A stretch of DNA of 64,000 bases from Clostridiales bacterium UBA1758 (GCA_002315595.1 DCHG01000062.1:1-64000), one strand, 5' to 3'; shown: positions 42,957 through 52,430, numbered from the stretch's first letter. Notes: generated by a model not told the origin, from the sequence alone. A program made the numbers and translations.

Positions 42957-44233
42957 TGACACGCTTTGATTATCCCGGCGCAGTCGAATACATTCATTCG
43001 ATCCGACGCTTTGACCACGAGCCGACGCTTGATCGCATGACCGAACTTTTGCGACGTCTTGGAAATCCCGAAAAAAAATACAAAATCGTCCACGTTGCGG
43101 GGACAAACGGAAAGGGCAGTACCTGCGCTATGACCGCCTCGATCCTCCGCAACGCGGGTTACCGCACCGGGCTTTATATCTCGCCGTATTTGGTGGAATT
43201 CAACGAAAGAATTCAGCCGGATTGCAGACCTTGTGACAAAGATCTCCTTGCCGACGCCGCAGGCGAGGTCTTTGATGCCGCAGGAGATCTGCCCGTAACA
43301 CAGTTTGAATTCATTACTGCAACGGGGCTGGTTTGCTTTGCCCGCACGGGTTGTGAATTCGTGGTACTTGAAACCGGCATCGGCGGACGCTTTGATGCGA
43401 CAAGTGCCGTATCGGCGCCGGAGATCTGTGCGTTGACCTCGATCTCGCTCGATCACACAAAACTCCTCGGCTCAACGATCACTGCGATCGCACTCGAAAA
43501 ATGCGGCATCTTCCGCCCCGGTTCCGATGTCGTCGTCTGTCCCGGTCAATCGGAAGAAGCGATGGCGGTCATTCAACGCGAATGTTTGCGTGTCGCCGCC
43601 GAACTTGTTGCGCCGCCATACGCAATGTATTCCTGCTCTGAACCGTCGTTGAAAGGCGAAAAACTATCCTATCGCGGGTTGCAGATCCATATTCCACTGA
43701 TTGGAAAGCATCAGGTGCAAAATGCACTGACCGCAATTGAAATCGCATTTGCATTGAAAAAGCGTGGATTTTCAATTACTAATAGAGATATTATTGCAGG
43801 AATATACAAATCGGAATTTCAAGGTCGATTTGAAATTTTATCAAATCATCCGCTTTTCATCATTGACGGTGCACACAATCCCGATGGGGCACGTGTTCTT
43901 TCGGAAGCGATTACCACCGTGCTTTCGGGACGAAAACTCATCGCGATCCTCGGTGTGACCTCGGATAAGGACACCGCATCCGTTGTGGCGCAGATTGCAC
44001 CGCACTGTCACACGGTCATTGCCACCTCCGCCAACAACCCCCGTGCGCTTGCGCCGGAAGTCACCGCAACTCTTGCCGCACCGTATTGCGATAATGTCGA
44101 AGTCGCCTTTGACTGCGACGCCGCCCTTACGCGTGCGTGGGAACTGGCAGGTGCCGAAGATGTCATTCTTGCCTGTGGCTCACTCTTTATCGCAGGAGAA
44201 ATTAAAGGCATTTTCCTTCGTTCGACAAAATAA
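42956..44233 (+). CDS. folC: Folylpolyglutamate synthase / dihydrofolate synthase
   Basis: 425 residues. Mur-ligase-type enzyme: P-loop GTNGKGST (49-56), YISPYLVEFNERI, LETGIGGRFDAT, LTSISLDHTKLLG, GKHQVQNALTAIE and the C-terminal IIDGAHNPDGARVL. It adds glutamates to folates (and may join dihydropteroate to glutamate). The valS-folC pair with a TGATG overlap is usual in Firmicutes. A terminator follows. Confidence 0.96.
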   Translation: MTRFDYPGAVEYIHSIRRFDHEPTLDRMTELLRRLGNPEKKYKIVHVAGTNGKGSTCAMTASILRNAGYRTGLYISPYLVEFNERIQPDCRPCDKDLLADAAGEVFDAAGDLPVTQFEFITATGLVCFARTGCEFVVLETGIGGRFDATSAVSAPEICALTSISLDHTKLLGSTITAIALEKCGIFRPGSDVVVCPGQSEEAMAVIQRECLRVAAELVAPPYAMYSCSEPSLKGEKLSYRGLQIHIPLIGKHQVQNALTAIEIAFALKKRGFSITNRDIIAGIYKSEFQGRFEILSNHPLFIIDGAHNPDGARVLSEAITTVLSGRKLIAILGVTSDKDTASVVAQIAPHCHTVIATSANNPRALAPEVTATLAAPYCDNVEVAFDCDAALTRAWELAGAEDVILACGSLFIAGEIKGIFLRSTK

Positions 44234-44252
44234 AATACTAAAAAATGGTAAA

Positions 44253-44288
44253 ATCCCCGTATGCAACGCATACGGGGATCATTTTTTA
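44253..44288 (+). terminator. Terminator after folC
   Basis: A 12-bp perfect stem ATCCCCGTATGC with its complement, a 3-base loop and a run of six T. It ends the T-box-valS-folC transcript just before the spoIIA ribosome site, so the spoIIA promoter probably overlaps the hairpin or lies inside folC; no sigma-A or sigma-H promoter was convincing there. Confidence 0.85.
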
Positions 44289-44303
44289 CAAGGAGGTCTT
44301 ATT

Positions 44304-44606
44304 TTGACAAACGGAACATATCGTTTCGCCCTGATGGGTGAACTCGACCACCACGGTGCACACAACATTCTGCGTGCAGTTTCCGCCGCCATCGAACAAA
44401 ATACGCCGCACTATCTGATACTCGACTTCGGCGGCGTCAGTTTTCTCGACAGTTCGGCAATCGCAGTCATCGTCAACGCCTATCGGCAAATGACGCAGAT
44501 TGGCGGAAATCTTCGTGTCGAAAAAATGAGCGATCAGGGCAGGCGCGTCATCCACGCCGCCGGTTTGGATCGACTGATCAAATTTCAAACGGAGGAAAAA
44601 ATATGA
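44304..44606 (+). CDS. spoIIAA: Anti-sigma-F factor antagonist SpoIIAA
   Basis: 100 residues from a TTG start at 44304, 7 bases after AGGAGG. A STAS domain: YRFALMGELDHHGAH, YLILDFGGVSFLDSSAIAVIV with the DSS motif (49-51) that holds the serine phosphorylated by SpoIIAB. Dephosphorylated SpoIIAA frees sigma-F from SpoIIAB in the forespore. It overlaps spoIIAB by four bases. Its size is somewhat below the Bacillus form (117). Confidence 0.93.
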   Translation: MTNGTYRFALMGELDHHGAHNILRAVSAAIEQNTPHYLILDFGGVSFLDSSAIAVIVNAYRQMTQIGGNLRVEKMSDQGRRVIHAAGLDRLIKFQTEEKI

Positions 44607-45046
44607 AACCGGACAACGAAATCAGCCTCAAATTCAAGAGTCGTTCGCAAAACGAACAATTTGCGCGTGCCGCCGTAGCCGCATTCGCCACACAACTTGA
44701 TCCGACGATCGAAGAACTCGGCGACATCAAAACCATCGTCAGTGAAGCCGTCACCAACGCCGTCGTCCACGCTTACCCCGATCGGCTCGGGGAAATTTAC
44801 ATCAAAGCAAAATCCTACGCCGACGCCCGCCTTGTCATTGTTGTCCGCGACCGCGGTTGCGGAATTCCCGACATCGAACATGCGCGTCAGCCGACCTTCA
44901 CCACCGGCGGCGACGAACGCTCCGGCATGGGCTTTACGATCATGGAAAGTTTTTCCGATGCACTTTCCGTCCGTTCTTCTCCCGGTCGCGGAACGACCGT
45001 GACGATTTCGAAATACATCTCATCGAGGCGACACGGTGCGTGCTGA
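44603..45046 (+). CDS. spoIIAB: Anti-sigma-F factor / serine kinase SpoIIAB
   Basis: 147 residues. GHKL ATPase of the histidine-kinase-like fold: N box SEAVTNAVVHAYPD, G1 box VRDRGCGIPD, G2 box RSGMGFTIMES, and the end of the ATP lid. It binds sigma-F and phosphorylates SpoIIAA. The gene overlaps spoIIAA (ATGA) and ends inside the sigF start, so the three are tightly coupled as in Bacillus. Confidence 0.96.
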   Translation: MKPDNEISLKFKSRSQNEQFARAAVAAFATQLDPTIEELGDIKTIVSEAVTNAVVHAYPDRLGEIYIKAKSYADARLVIVVRDRGCGIPDIEHARQPTFTTGGDERSGMGFTIMESFSDALSVRSSPGRGTTVTISKYISSRRHGAC

Positions 45047-45734
45047 TCTTTTGTCCGCCGCAAAGCAAGGTGACGAGTCCGCCTGCACACAGATCATCAG
45101 CGAAAACACAGGTCTTGTGTGGAGCATTGCGCGGCGTTTTTTCGGGCGCGGAACGGATCCCGACGATCTGTTTCAACTCGGTTGTATCGGGCTGATCAAG
45201 GCGGTTCGTGGCTTTGATGAGGGCTACGGAACACAGTTTTCGACCTATGCCGTACCAAAGATTTTGGGCGAAATTCGCAGATTTTTGCGTGACGACGGCA
45301 ATGTGAAAGTCAGTCGCACATTGCGTGAACGCGCCGCAAAGGCGACAATGATAGCGGACAAACTATCCCTCACTCTCGGTCGTCCGTCAACGATTTCGGA
45401 GATCGCCGAGCAAATGGATCTCACCCCCGAAGAAGTTTCGGAAGCGATCTGTGCCGCCGAGCCCGTTGCGTCGCTGGACGGACGCACCGACGATGATTCG
45501 GCGGCAATGGAGGATTTTTTAGGCGACGGCGGAATGGAAGACGCACTCATCGACCGAGTGTCCGTGAACGACGCTCTGCAAAAACTCCCCGACCGCGAAA
45601 AGGAAGTCATCGGACTGCGCTATTTTCGCGGGCTGACGCAGGTCAACTGCGCAAAAATCCTCAATGTGTCGCAGGTGCAAATCTCCCGCATCGAAAAACG
45701 TGCTTTGGCGCATTTGCGGGAACAATTTTATTAA
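45036..45734 (+). CDS. sigF: Sporulation sigma factor sigma-F (SpoIIAC)
   Basis: 232 residues from a GTG at 45036 that overlaps the spoIIAB end. Region 2 carries NTGLVWSIARRFFGRGTDPDDLFQLGCIGLIKAVRGFDEGYGTQFSTYAVPKILGEIRRFLRDD; region 3 GRPSTISEIAEQMDLTPEEV; region 4 LPDREKEVIGLRYFRGLTQVNCAKILNVSQVQISRIEKRAL. Directs forespore-specific transcription. The end lies 19 bases from convergent GH43 and no terminator is seen there. Confidence 0.96.
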   Translation: MRADLLSAAKQGDESACTQIISENTGLVWSIARRFFGRGTDPDDLFQLGCIGLIKAVRGFDEGYGTQFSTYAVPKILGEIRRFLRDDGNVKVSRTLRERAAKATMIADKLSLTLGRPSTISEIAEQMDLTPEEVSEAICAAEPVASLDGRTDDDSAAMEDFLGDGGMEDALIDRVSVNDALQKLPDREKEVIGLRYFRGLTQVNCAKILNVSQVQISRIEKRALAHLREQFY

Positions 45735-45753
45735 TTTGCACCTTTTCGATCCG

Positions 45754-47220
45754 TTATGCGTTTTTGCCGAACACGCAAAAATCAACCACACCGATAGAAA
45801 TTCCGTCCGCCCATTCAAGGATTCGTAGACGAACATATCGGGCAACCTTTGCCGGGAAGGAACGGTACGCGATATTTTCTTCGATGTTATTGTCGCTTTG
45901 ATCAAGAAGAATCTCCCAAGGACCGTCGATCGAATCGGCACATTCAATGACATATTTTGTCGGTGCCGGGACGATTCCTGCGTCGTAATCAAGACCGACA
46001 TCCCGCCAAATTACACGAGACGCCCCGCAACAACGGCTTCCTTGCAGATCGACCGTATAAGTCGGCATTTTATCATCAGGTGCCGGTTGCCACCATGTCA
46101 GCATACTTTCATCGACGGCGTAAAGCGGGTTGCGTCCGTCGATAAAACTCGTCGCACGCAATGCTTTTCGGTTTCGGTAAAACAGCGGTGCAAGCCCGGT
46201 CGCGGTATTGCCGCGTTTTGCCTGTTCGGTTGCGGGCGCAAATCGAGGGGTGTCCGTGATCTCGGGGCAGAACAAAAGTCCGTTTTCGTCCATAAAGACC
46301 TGATCCATCCCGATTCTGCGCTCATAACAATGCTCATAGCAGACCGTTGTGGTATAAAATGTCCAAATCGTATCATTCGGACCATCAACGACGCAACCAT
46401 GTCCCGCACCAGAAACCAAACCTCTGTCATGCCGCGTCAGCGGATTGTTCGGCTGATATTGAAAGCCGGAAAGCGGGCTTTCGTCCGAATAATAGACGCC
46501 CTGCGCATATGCGCTAAATTCCGTACCGCAGCCGGAATAGATCAGATAATAACGACCGTTGCGTTTATACATCCACTGACCTTCAATCCAGCCGAGTGAG
46601 TCGTCCTGATTGTGTTCACCGAAACATTCCCACCGGTGTTCAGGGTTGAATGCGTTGATTTCGATCGGATCGGTGGTGAAACGTCGCGGATCGTCCGGCG
46701 AAAGACGCACGCCGACAGTGCCGATGGTTGTGCCGACACCGTTCGGGCATTTGACATCACTGCACCAGTAAAGGTACAATTCGCCGTCATCATCGCAGAA
46801 CAGTGCCGGATCGGCAACCACAAGTGTCTTGCCATCCGGCGAAATAAATTCACCGAGCAACTCATACGGACCTTCCGGACGATCAGCGATGTAAAGCGGG
46901 CGATTTAATCCGCAAAGGAGAATTTTCCCCTTCCAAACACAGATCGCAGGACTGTAAAACACATCATGCAAAGTGCTACCGTCCGTCAGTTTGATATCAA
47001 TATGTGTCCAATGAACAAAATCTTCCGTGACATAGGCAATCTCATAACTCGGAAAAAGATACCACTTACCCTCATAATAAAGCACGCTCGGATCGGAAAT
47101 CGAACGATAATCCGCAACGGGGATCCCGGTAAATCTCATTCCATTGGGGTAATCCACGCCACGCGGGCAATTTGGCATGGAGATCGGATTGCAATATGTA
47201 TCAAATGAATGAATGTCCAT
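45754..47220 (-). CDS. Glycoside hydrolase family 43 protein with C-terminal carbohydrate-binding domain
   Basis: 488 residues from ATG 47220, the second of two tandem ATGs, as AGGAGG is only two bases before the first. Five-blade propeller features of GH43: ADYRSISDPSVLYYEGKWYLFPS with Asp43 (catalytic base by family), VVADPALFCDDDG, and WIEGQWMYKRNGRYYLIYSG with a likely acid. From about residue 370 a discoidin/F5/8-type module follows (FIDGRNPLYAVDESMLTWWQP, KYVIECADSIDGPWEILLDQS, ARYVRLRILEW). Probably an arabinosidase or xylosidase. No signal peptide, so it works in the cytoplasm. It overlaps the membrane gene upstream. Confidence 0.85.
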   Translation of the reverse strand: MDIHSFDTYCNPISMPNCPRGVDYPNGMRFTGIPVADYRSISDPSVLYYEGKWYLFPSYEIAYVTEDFVHWTHIDIKLTDGSTLHDVFYSPAICVWKGKILLCGLNRPLYIADRPEGPYELLGEFISPDGKTLVVADPALFCDDDGELYLYWCSDVKCPNGVGTTIGTVGVRLSPDDPRRFTTDPIEINAFNPEHRWECFGEHNQDDSLGWIEGQWMYKRNGRYYLIYSGCGTEFSAYAQGVYYSDESPLSGFQYQPNNPLTRHDRGLVSGAGHGCVVDGPNDTIWTFYTTTVCYEHCYERRIGMDQVFMDENGLLFCPEITDTPRFAPATEQAKRGNTATGLAPLFYRNRKALRATSFIDGRNPLYAVDESMLTWWQPAPDDKMPTYTVDLQGSRCCGASRVIWRDVGLDYDAGIVPAPTKYVIECADSIDGPWEILLDQSDNNIEENIAYRSFPAKVARYVRLRILEWADGISIGVVDFCVFGKNA

Positions 47221-47684
47221 CATATCCTCCTGTTTTTTGTTTTCAAATCAGTATGTGTCAATTCCGTGATTTTGATATGCGCATATCCGAATAAAACGGC
47301 GACCGCCACAAGGCTCCAATGGCGAAGCAGGGCTCCGCAAAGCAGGAATATGGCCGTCGGGATGACCGACAAAACCATACCTTCGCGATAAGATTTCTTT
47401 TTTCCGTATCTTATCCATTCCAGATAATAAACAAAAAGTGCCACTGTATTGAAAAGAAAATAGACCTCTAATTCCGCCGCACTCGAAAATCCGAATTTCC
47501 ACACAAAAACAGGCAGAAGCATCAAGCATATGCAACCGATCCTGCCGATCCATTCACAGATCGTCAGGTGTTTCGGCAACGTTACGGCCCCTGCGTTACG
47601 ATTTTTCAACGAATAAACAAGATTTGGTATCAAAATCAGAAAAACGATCGCCGCATTAAAAAAGTTGATCCATCCGAATTTCAT
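47220..47684 (-). CDS. Membrane protein of unknown function (four helices)
   Basis: 154 residues from ATG 47684 with GAGGG 7 bases upstream; a longer frame to 47843 lacks a good site. About four or five hydrophobic segments (WINFFNAAIVFLILIPNLVYSL, WIGRIGCICLMLLPVFVW, VYFLFNTVALFVYYLEW, GMVLSVIPTAIFLLCGALL). No motif is recognised. Its stop overlaps the GH43 start. The 213 bases between it and the flippase gene hold no gene, and no clear promoter or terminator. Confidence 0.7.
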   Translation of the reverse strand: MKFGWINFFNAAIVFLILIPNLVYSLKNRNAGAVTLPKHLTICEWIGRIGCICLMLLPVFVWKFGFSSAAELEVYFLFNTVALFVYYLEWIRYGKKKSYREGMVLSVIPTAIFLLCGALLRHWSLVAVAVLFGYAHIKITELTHTDLKTKNRRI

Positions 47685-47897
47685 CCGTTTGCCCTCGCTT
47701 GTCTGAAATATGTATGGTTCGCTCGTCAATAATTCTCTTGCTATACTCATTTTGCTCGATATTTCACGAAAACCAGCATTCGTTATTATTTTTTCGTTGT
47801 GTCGGATTGTTTTTTTCTTGCTTTCTATTTCAACATTACGCAAAGCGGATAATGTTTAGGTTCATGTGTTTCCAAGGAAATCAATCGATTGATAAAA

Positions 47898-49349
47898 TTA
47901 CTTTTGGGAATGATAAAACACGGTTCGAATTTTAGAAAATACCTCTTTCACCAACCTGTCCTTTGCCAAAACCGCGCATACGAAATACACACTGCCTCCA
48001 ATCAAAATTTGTAAAAATGTTGTTGACAATTTTGACGGAAGCGTCCTTGTAGCAAAAGCAATAACAAAGTACATAATAACCGCTTGTACAGCATAATAAA
48101 GAGCCGTCCGTAGAATCCCCTCAAATTTAATCTGTTTTGTCATATAAACATATTGAATAACTGCACAAACACAACTAGTTAAAATCGTCGCAAACGCCGC
48201 ACCCATAAATCCATATTTCGGGATCAATACCGCATTTACCAATATGTTTAATATCATTGCACTAAACTGAGACAACATCAGAATTTTGACTTGATTTGTA
48301 GCAGTAAAATATTGACTTCCGGAAACCCCCATCAAAGTATTTGTCAATAAAATCGGTGCCATAACCTTTATCGCTTGCACCGTTGGAATGAATTCATTTC
48401 CCAAATACCACGGAATGAATTTTTCTGAAATTGCAATCATTCCAAGCATCGCAGGAAAAGAAATAAATAACAAACACCTCGCAGATTTATTTAACAAACT
48501 CTGTATTTGTTCTTTATTCTCTCTTTTAAATTCATTTGCAATCCTAGGCATTATCGCATTATTAATCGCCAGAATAAATGCCAACGGTATCGTGAGTATT
48601 TTTTCCGAGTAATCATAAAACGCAACTGCTTGAGAATTATCCGTCATCAATTCTATCATTATTTTATCACATTGCGTGTAAATAATCGTGCCTACCGAAG
48701 GGAGAAATAGCAATGCTGAATTGATTAAGTCCGTTTTAACATTGCTGAAATCCAAATGTGGCTTACGAACATATCTCTTAATTTGCGTAAATGAGATCGC
48801 ATTTGCTAATGCTATCGATATCCCTTGAATAAATAAATATTTATCGATATCATTACTATCTTTAACAAATAGGAAAATGCTAACCACCGCGATTATTTTA
48901 GTCAGCATATTTTTCAATAATGCCCACTTCATATCCTCAACACCCACAAAAAGCCATGTCGGATCTATGAAATAGCCTATCATATAGGAATAATATATCA
49001 AAAACAGACTTCGATATTTTCCGATAGACATTGTAACTGCAAAGTATACAACCGAGCCGAAAATTGCAATTACCACTCTTGACGACATTATTTGCCAAAA
49101 AACATTTGATATTGCATCCGGATCGTCCCGAACATACGCAATTTGTCTATTCCCATAGTTATAAATACCAAGTATTACAATAGAGCAAATTAATGTTGTT
49201 GCCGAATTTACATAACCGTATATTCCTGTTCCAATCGGTCCCAATATGCGTGACAAGTAAGGCGCAGTAAAAAGCGGAATAAGCATCGAAACCATTTGGT
49301 ATATCAAATTATATATATAGTTTTTGGTAATCTTTCCCATTTTGTTCAT
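47898..49349 (-). CDS. Oligosaccharide flippase (Wzx-like)
   Basis: 483 residues with about 14 hydrophobic segments. The start (TKNYIYNLIYQMVSMLIPLFTAPYLSRILGPIGTGIYGYV) is typical of PF01943 polysaccharide exporters. It would flip the lipid-linked repeat unit across the membrane for Wzy polymerisation. It is the last gene of the minus operon beginning at 56.7 kb and overlaps the transferase stop (ATGA). Base composition is AT-rich. Confidence 0.92.
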   Translation of the reverse strand: MNKMGKITKNYIYNLIYQMVSMLIPLFTAPYLSRILGPIGTGIYGYVNSATTLICSIVILGIYNYGNRQIAYVRDDPDAISNVFWQIMSSRVVIAIFGSVVYFAVTMSIGKYRSLFLIYYSYMIGYFIDPTWLFVGVEDMKWALLKNMLTKIIAVVSIFLFVKDSNDIDKYLFIQGISIALANAISFTQIKRYVRKPHLDFSNVKTDLINSALLFLPSVGTIIYTQCDKIMIELMTDNSQAVAFYDYSEKILTIPLAFILAINNAIMPRIANEFKRENKEQIQSLLNKSARCLLFISFPAMLGMIAISEKFIPWYLGNEFIPTVQAIKVMAPILLTNTLMGVSGSQYFTATNQVKILMLSQFSAMILNILVNAVLIPKYGFMGAAFATILTSCVCAVIQYVYMTKQIKFEGILRTALYYAVQAVIMYFVIAFATRTLPSKLSTTFLQILIGGSVYFVCAVLAKDRLVKEVFSKIRTVFYHSQK

Positions 49350-50323
49350 TTGTTTTTTTGTTTTTCATATTTTTTCTTTATCTTAAAATAACTGAGGGTT
49401 TTTTTTATTGAAATTCGATCTCGGTTTTGCATATACACCCTATAATAATATGCCAGTTTGTTTTTCTTGCCATATTTTTTTACCAAATCGGAAGTTATTT
49501 CTCCATCGAATGACTTAATAACATCCGGATAGATCAAAAAACGGTCGAAAGAATCAACCCAAAGTTTCATCGGTCTGCAAAAAAAGTGAATATACAAATA
49601 TTCCTCTTGGAACAAATCACTGCTTGCATTAATATAATAGCGAGATAGTTTTCCTTTTTCCCACAGAAATAAATTAAACTTATTTTTCCAGGCCTCGCAT
49701 TTCTCTTTTCCCTGCAAGAAAAAACCGGCTTCGTATTTCTCCAGTCCGGCGTAAACAGTATCGGTAAATGAACGAAATTGGTATTTTTCATATATTTTTC
49801 GAATCAATTGAACATCTGTACAACAAATTTCGTCTGTTATAAAATCGTCATTGTACGATTCATCCTCTATTGCTAATCTATACCGTAAATTAACTTCGGG
49901 ATTATTTCTGTAAATCGTCGCATGACCCTGATTTCCGATTTTTTCATATTTCTGCAACATTTCACTTGTGTAGAACCGTCTGATATTCCCCCACAATAAA
50001 TCAATGTCGCAGTATCCCCAAAAATCAAAATCTTTTAGATACTCATGAAAAATATCACCGTACGCCACTTTATAGTCACACAATTTATAGGGTGTTTTTA
50101 GATTTATATGAAAATCGTACTTCCTCTGAATAAAGGACTGCATTTCTTTAAAAGACAGGTAAACAACTTTCACATTTTCCGGGTACTCGTAGCAAGTATC
50201 ATCATCAATAAACAAAATCCAATTAATTGTCGGGTTGTATTTGCATGAGTTTAACCACATTTGAAAATATGATGGTAAATGACCGAAATACAGAACAACA
50301 AAGCAAATACTGATTTCATTCAT
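49346..50323 (-). CDS. Glycosyltransferase, DUF6625-like
   Basis: 325 residues. Motifs ISICFVVLYFGHLPSYFQMWLNSCKYNPTINWILFIDDD at the start, KLCDYKVAYGDIFHEYLKDFDFWGYCDIDLLWGNIRRF in the middle; the CDIDLLWG stretch gives a DxD sugar-nucleotide metal site. Of the small capsule-associated GT-A family DUF6625 by resemblance. Starts 2 bases after the kinase-like gene stop. AT-rich like its neighbours. Confidence 0.75.
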   Translation of the reverse strand: MNEISICFVVLYFGHLPSYFQMWLNSCKYNPTINWILFIDDDTCYEYPENVKVVYLSFKEMQSFIQRKYDFHINLKTPYKLCDYKVAYGDIFHEYLKDFDFWGYCDIDLLWGNIRRFYTSEMLQKYEKIGNQGHATIYRNNPEVNLRYRLAIEDESYNDDFITDEICCTDVQLIRKIYEKYQFRSFTDTVYAGLEKYEAGFFLQGKEKCEAWKNKFNLFLWEKGKLSRYYINASSDLFQEEYLYIHFFCRPMKLWVDSFDRFLIYPDVIKSFDGEITSDLVKKYGKKNKLAYYYRVYMQNRDRISIKKTLSYFKIKKKYEKQKNK

Positions 50324-50325
50324 AA

Positions 50326-51585
50326 TTATTTCCCGCCCATTATTTCTTCAATCAACTGATTTTCATCACATTCTAAATAATGTTTCAAATATGTTTGTCC
50401 ATATTTCCCACTGATTTCTACTTGAATTGTATTATTGGACCATTCAACATCATTTAGCACTTGTACCTTTGAAATTACACTCTTTAACCAACAAAATCTA
50501 ATTGTCATACATAAACGCTGTGCGAATGGCAACTCTGATTCTAACCAATGAAACACCCTGTTCGGCGTTGTCTGTTTAATGATATCAAAAAAGCATCTAT
50601 CCACATAAGGTCTATTTGGTTTCATTCCATGACATATCGAGGAACTATGGACTCCGATTGGAAAGGATAATATCGGCATAGGAAAGAATGTCATAGGCGA
50701 ATCATTATCCAATGCAATAACCCTGCATATCTCATTGTCGGCATTAAAATCCACAAAATAATTATTTTGTTTATGATCTCTTTGAAAACAAATTGCATCA
50801 AAATAATTCAACCGATTCAACTCTTTTTGGAAAATCGGAGAAATGTGCTGTTTTTCCTCCAAAGACATATCTGTGGGACATATGCCATTGCACTCCTTTG
50901 TGACAATCCCAACCCTCTCAATGCCGTCATAGCATAATACCGCAAACCAGCAATTTGGAAACATATCATCTAATTCGAACAAATCTGCCAGTTTTTTTGT
51001 AGCGACGCTCATCATCGGGCGAAATATCTGATAGTGCCCTTGTTTGATAAAATTATTCAATTTAAATGAATATATCTCGTTTCTGATGAATAAAACAAAT
51101 TCAGTGCCAAAGTTTTCAAGAAATTCAACAACTTTTTCTTTCCCCTTTGAATAATCCTGAAACAGTCCCGGAAATCCCACTTTCCCGAGATCCCATCCGC
51201 TATATCTTTTTCTTGTCGTTTCATAATGACTCTCAACATACGCATTCATCTTTTTAAGTTTTCTGATATTCTTCAGATTACTTAACTCGTTCTTAATTTG
51301 CAACTCTATTTCCTCTTTTTTTTCAAAGGAGTTAATATTTTCAAAATAATCTGTTATTACATCCTCAATATATATTTGAAATTTACTATGAATTCGACAT
51401 TCTTTAAAGTAAATGGTTGTTTCATCAACTACTGCGCGAATAATATTGTTTGAAGATGAAAAATAGGTGACATCTTCTCTCTTGCATTTATACACCGGAA
51501 GATCATCTTTGTCAATTTCCACTCGTTTTGATCCACTTCCGTATGTAACTTTTCGAATCAAATCAACTATTCGTTGCTTTATCAT
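50326..51585 (-). CDS. Putative atypical kinase (PI4K/Fam20/HipA-like signature) in polysaccharide operon
   Basis: 419 residues, no family recognised by name. Near 185-235 is YQIFRPMMSVATKKLADLF followed by PNCWFAVL and GIERVGIVTKE, as in the helix and hinge of PI4K/Fam20-type kinases. Then comes FQRDHKQNNYFVDFN (Arg269, Asp270, His271, Asn274 or Asn275), a catalytic-loop-like stretch, and RVIALDNDSPMTFF with Asp293 and Asp295, a metal-binding DNxS-like motif. These are in the right order. No signal peptide. If real, it may phosphorylate a sugar of the repeat unit; this is inference. It lies between GT2 and DUF6625 in one operon (22- and 2-base gaps). Confidence 0.5.
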   Translation of the reverse strand: MIKQRIVDLIRKVTYGSGSKRVEIDKDDLPVYKCKREDVTYFSSSNNIIRAVVDETTIYFKECRIHSKFQIYIEDVITDYFENINSFEKKEEIELQIKNELSNLKNIRKLKKMNAYVESHYETTRKRYSGWDLGKVGFPGLFQDYSKGKEKVVEFLENFGTEFVLFIRNEIYSFKLNNFIKQGHYQIFRPMMSVATKKLADLFELDDMFPNCWFAVLCYDGIERVGIVTKECNGICPTDMSLEEKQHISPIFQKELNRLNYFDAICFQRDHKQNNYFVDFNADNEICRVIALDNDSPMTFFPMPILSFPIGVHSSSICHGMKPNRPYVDRCFFDIIKQTTPNRVFHWLESELPFAQRLCMTIRFCWLKSVISKVQVLNDVEWSNNTIQVEISGKYGQTYLKHYLECDENQLIEEIMGGK

Positions 51586-51607
51586 TGTCTAACAAAACCT
51601 CGTTATA

Positions 51608-52411
51608 TTACTTGATAACGCCTTGTCCTTTGATTATTCTGCGTATAATACGTTCAATATGTAAAATTTTCATTACTGCTATTGTATGCTGTAATATAGT
51701 TACTCTTCTAAGATATTTTTTTATCCATAATTTATCTACACCATTTCTTAATGCGATTGCTTCGTGTTCTTTTAATGTCACGGTTTTAAAATGCTTTGAA
51801 CTCTCTCCGCCTTCACGAAATCCACTTAATATTTCGTCTACATAATAGAATTTCGCACCGGCAAAATACATTCTTGACAAAAGTTCATAATCCATTGCGC
51901 ATCTATAGTCTAAAGAAAACATCCCATACTTTTCATATGCCTTTGACGAAACAAAGACAGACGGATGATTAAGAAGAAATGTGTATTCCATTTTAGACAG
52001 ATCCGTATCCGGCTTTTTTATATATCCATCGGATAATATGTTGCGGAATTTAATCGTTTTTCCAAAAACAACATCAATATCAGTCTGGTTTTCAAAAATA
52101 CGGCTGATGGTTTTCACGGCCCCGGGATATAGCACATCATCCGAATTGATTATTCCAATAACATCGCCTGTTGACATCAGTATTCCTTTATTAAATGCAT
52201 CGCTGATTCCCTTATCGGGTTCGGAAACATATCGTGTAACAACTCCCGGATATTGCTTAATTATGTCCAATGTTGAATCGGTTGACCCTCCATCAATTAT
52301 AACATACTCTAAATCAGGGGAATTTTCGGCTTTCACACTCTCTATCGTTTCTCGCAAAGTCTTTTCACTGTTATAAGTTACCGTTATTATCGACACCCGT
52401 AAATTCTTCAT
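51608..52411 (-). CDS. Glycosyltransferase family 2
   Basis: 267 residues from ATG 52411 (AAGGAAAG site); the upstream frame is not family sequence. GT-A fold: VSIITVTYNSEKTLRETIESV, YVIIDGGSTDSTLDII, EPDKGISDAFNKGI and GIINSDDVLYPGAV (DD as metal site), then YGMFSLDYRCAMDYELLSRM. It adds one sugar to the lipid-linked unit at the cytoplasmic face. 22 bases before the kinase-like gene in the operon. Confidence 0.93.
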   Translation of the reverse strand: MKNLRVSIITVTYNSEKTLRETIESVKAENSPDLEYVIIDGGSTDSTLDIIKQYPGVVTRYVSEPDKGISDAFNKGILMSTGDVIGIINSDDVLYPGAVKTISRIFENQTDIDVVFGKTIKFRNILSDGYIKKPDTDLSKMEYTFLLNHPSVFVSSKAYEKYGMFSLDYRCAMDYELLSRMYFAGAKFYYVDEILSGFREGGESSKHFKTVTLKEHEAIALRNGVDKLWIKKYLRRVTILQHTIAVMKILHIERIIRRIIKGQGVIK

Positions 52412-52430
52412 TACATCTTTCCTTCTGTGG

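Noticed and set aside
40506..43106. Two long frames (454 and 406 codons) antisense to valS and folC
   Set aside because: Shadows of the GC codon bias; valS and folC fully explain the region.
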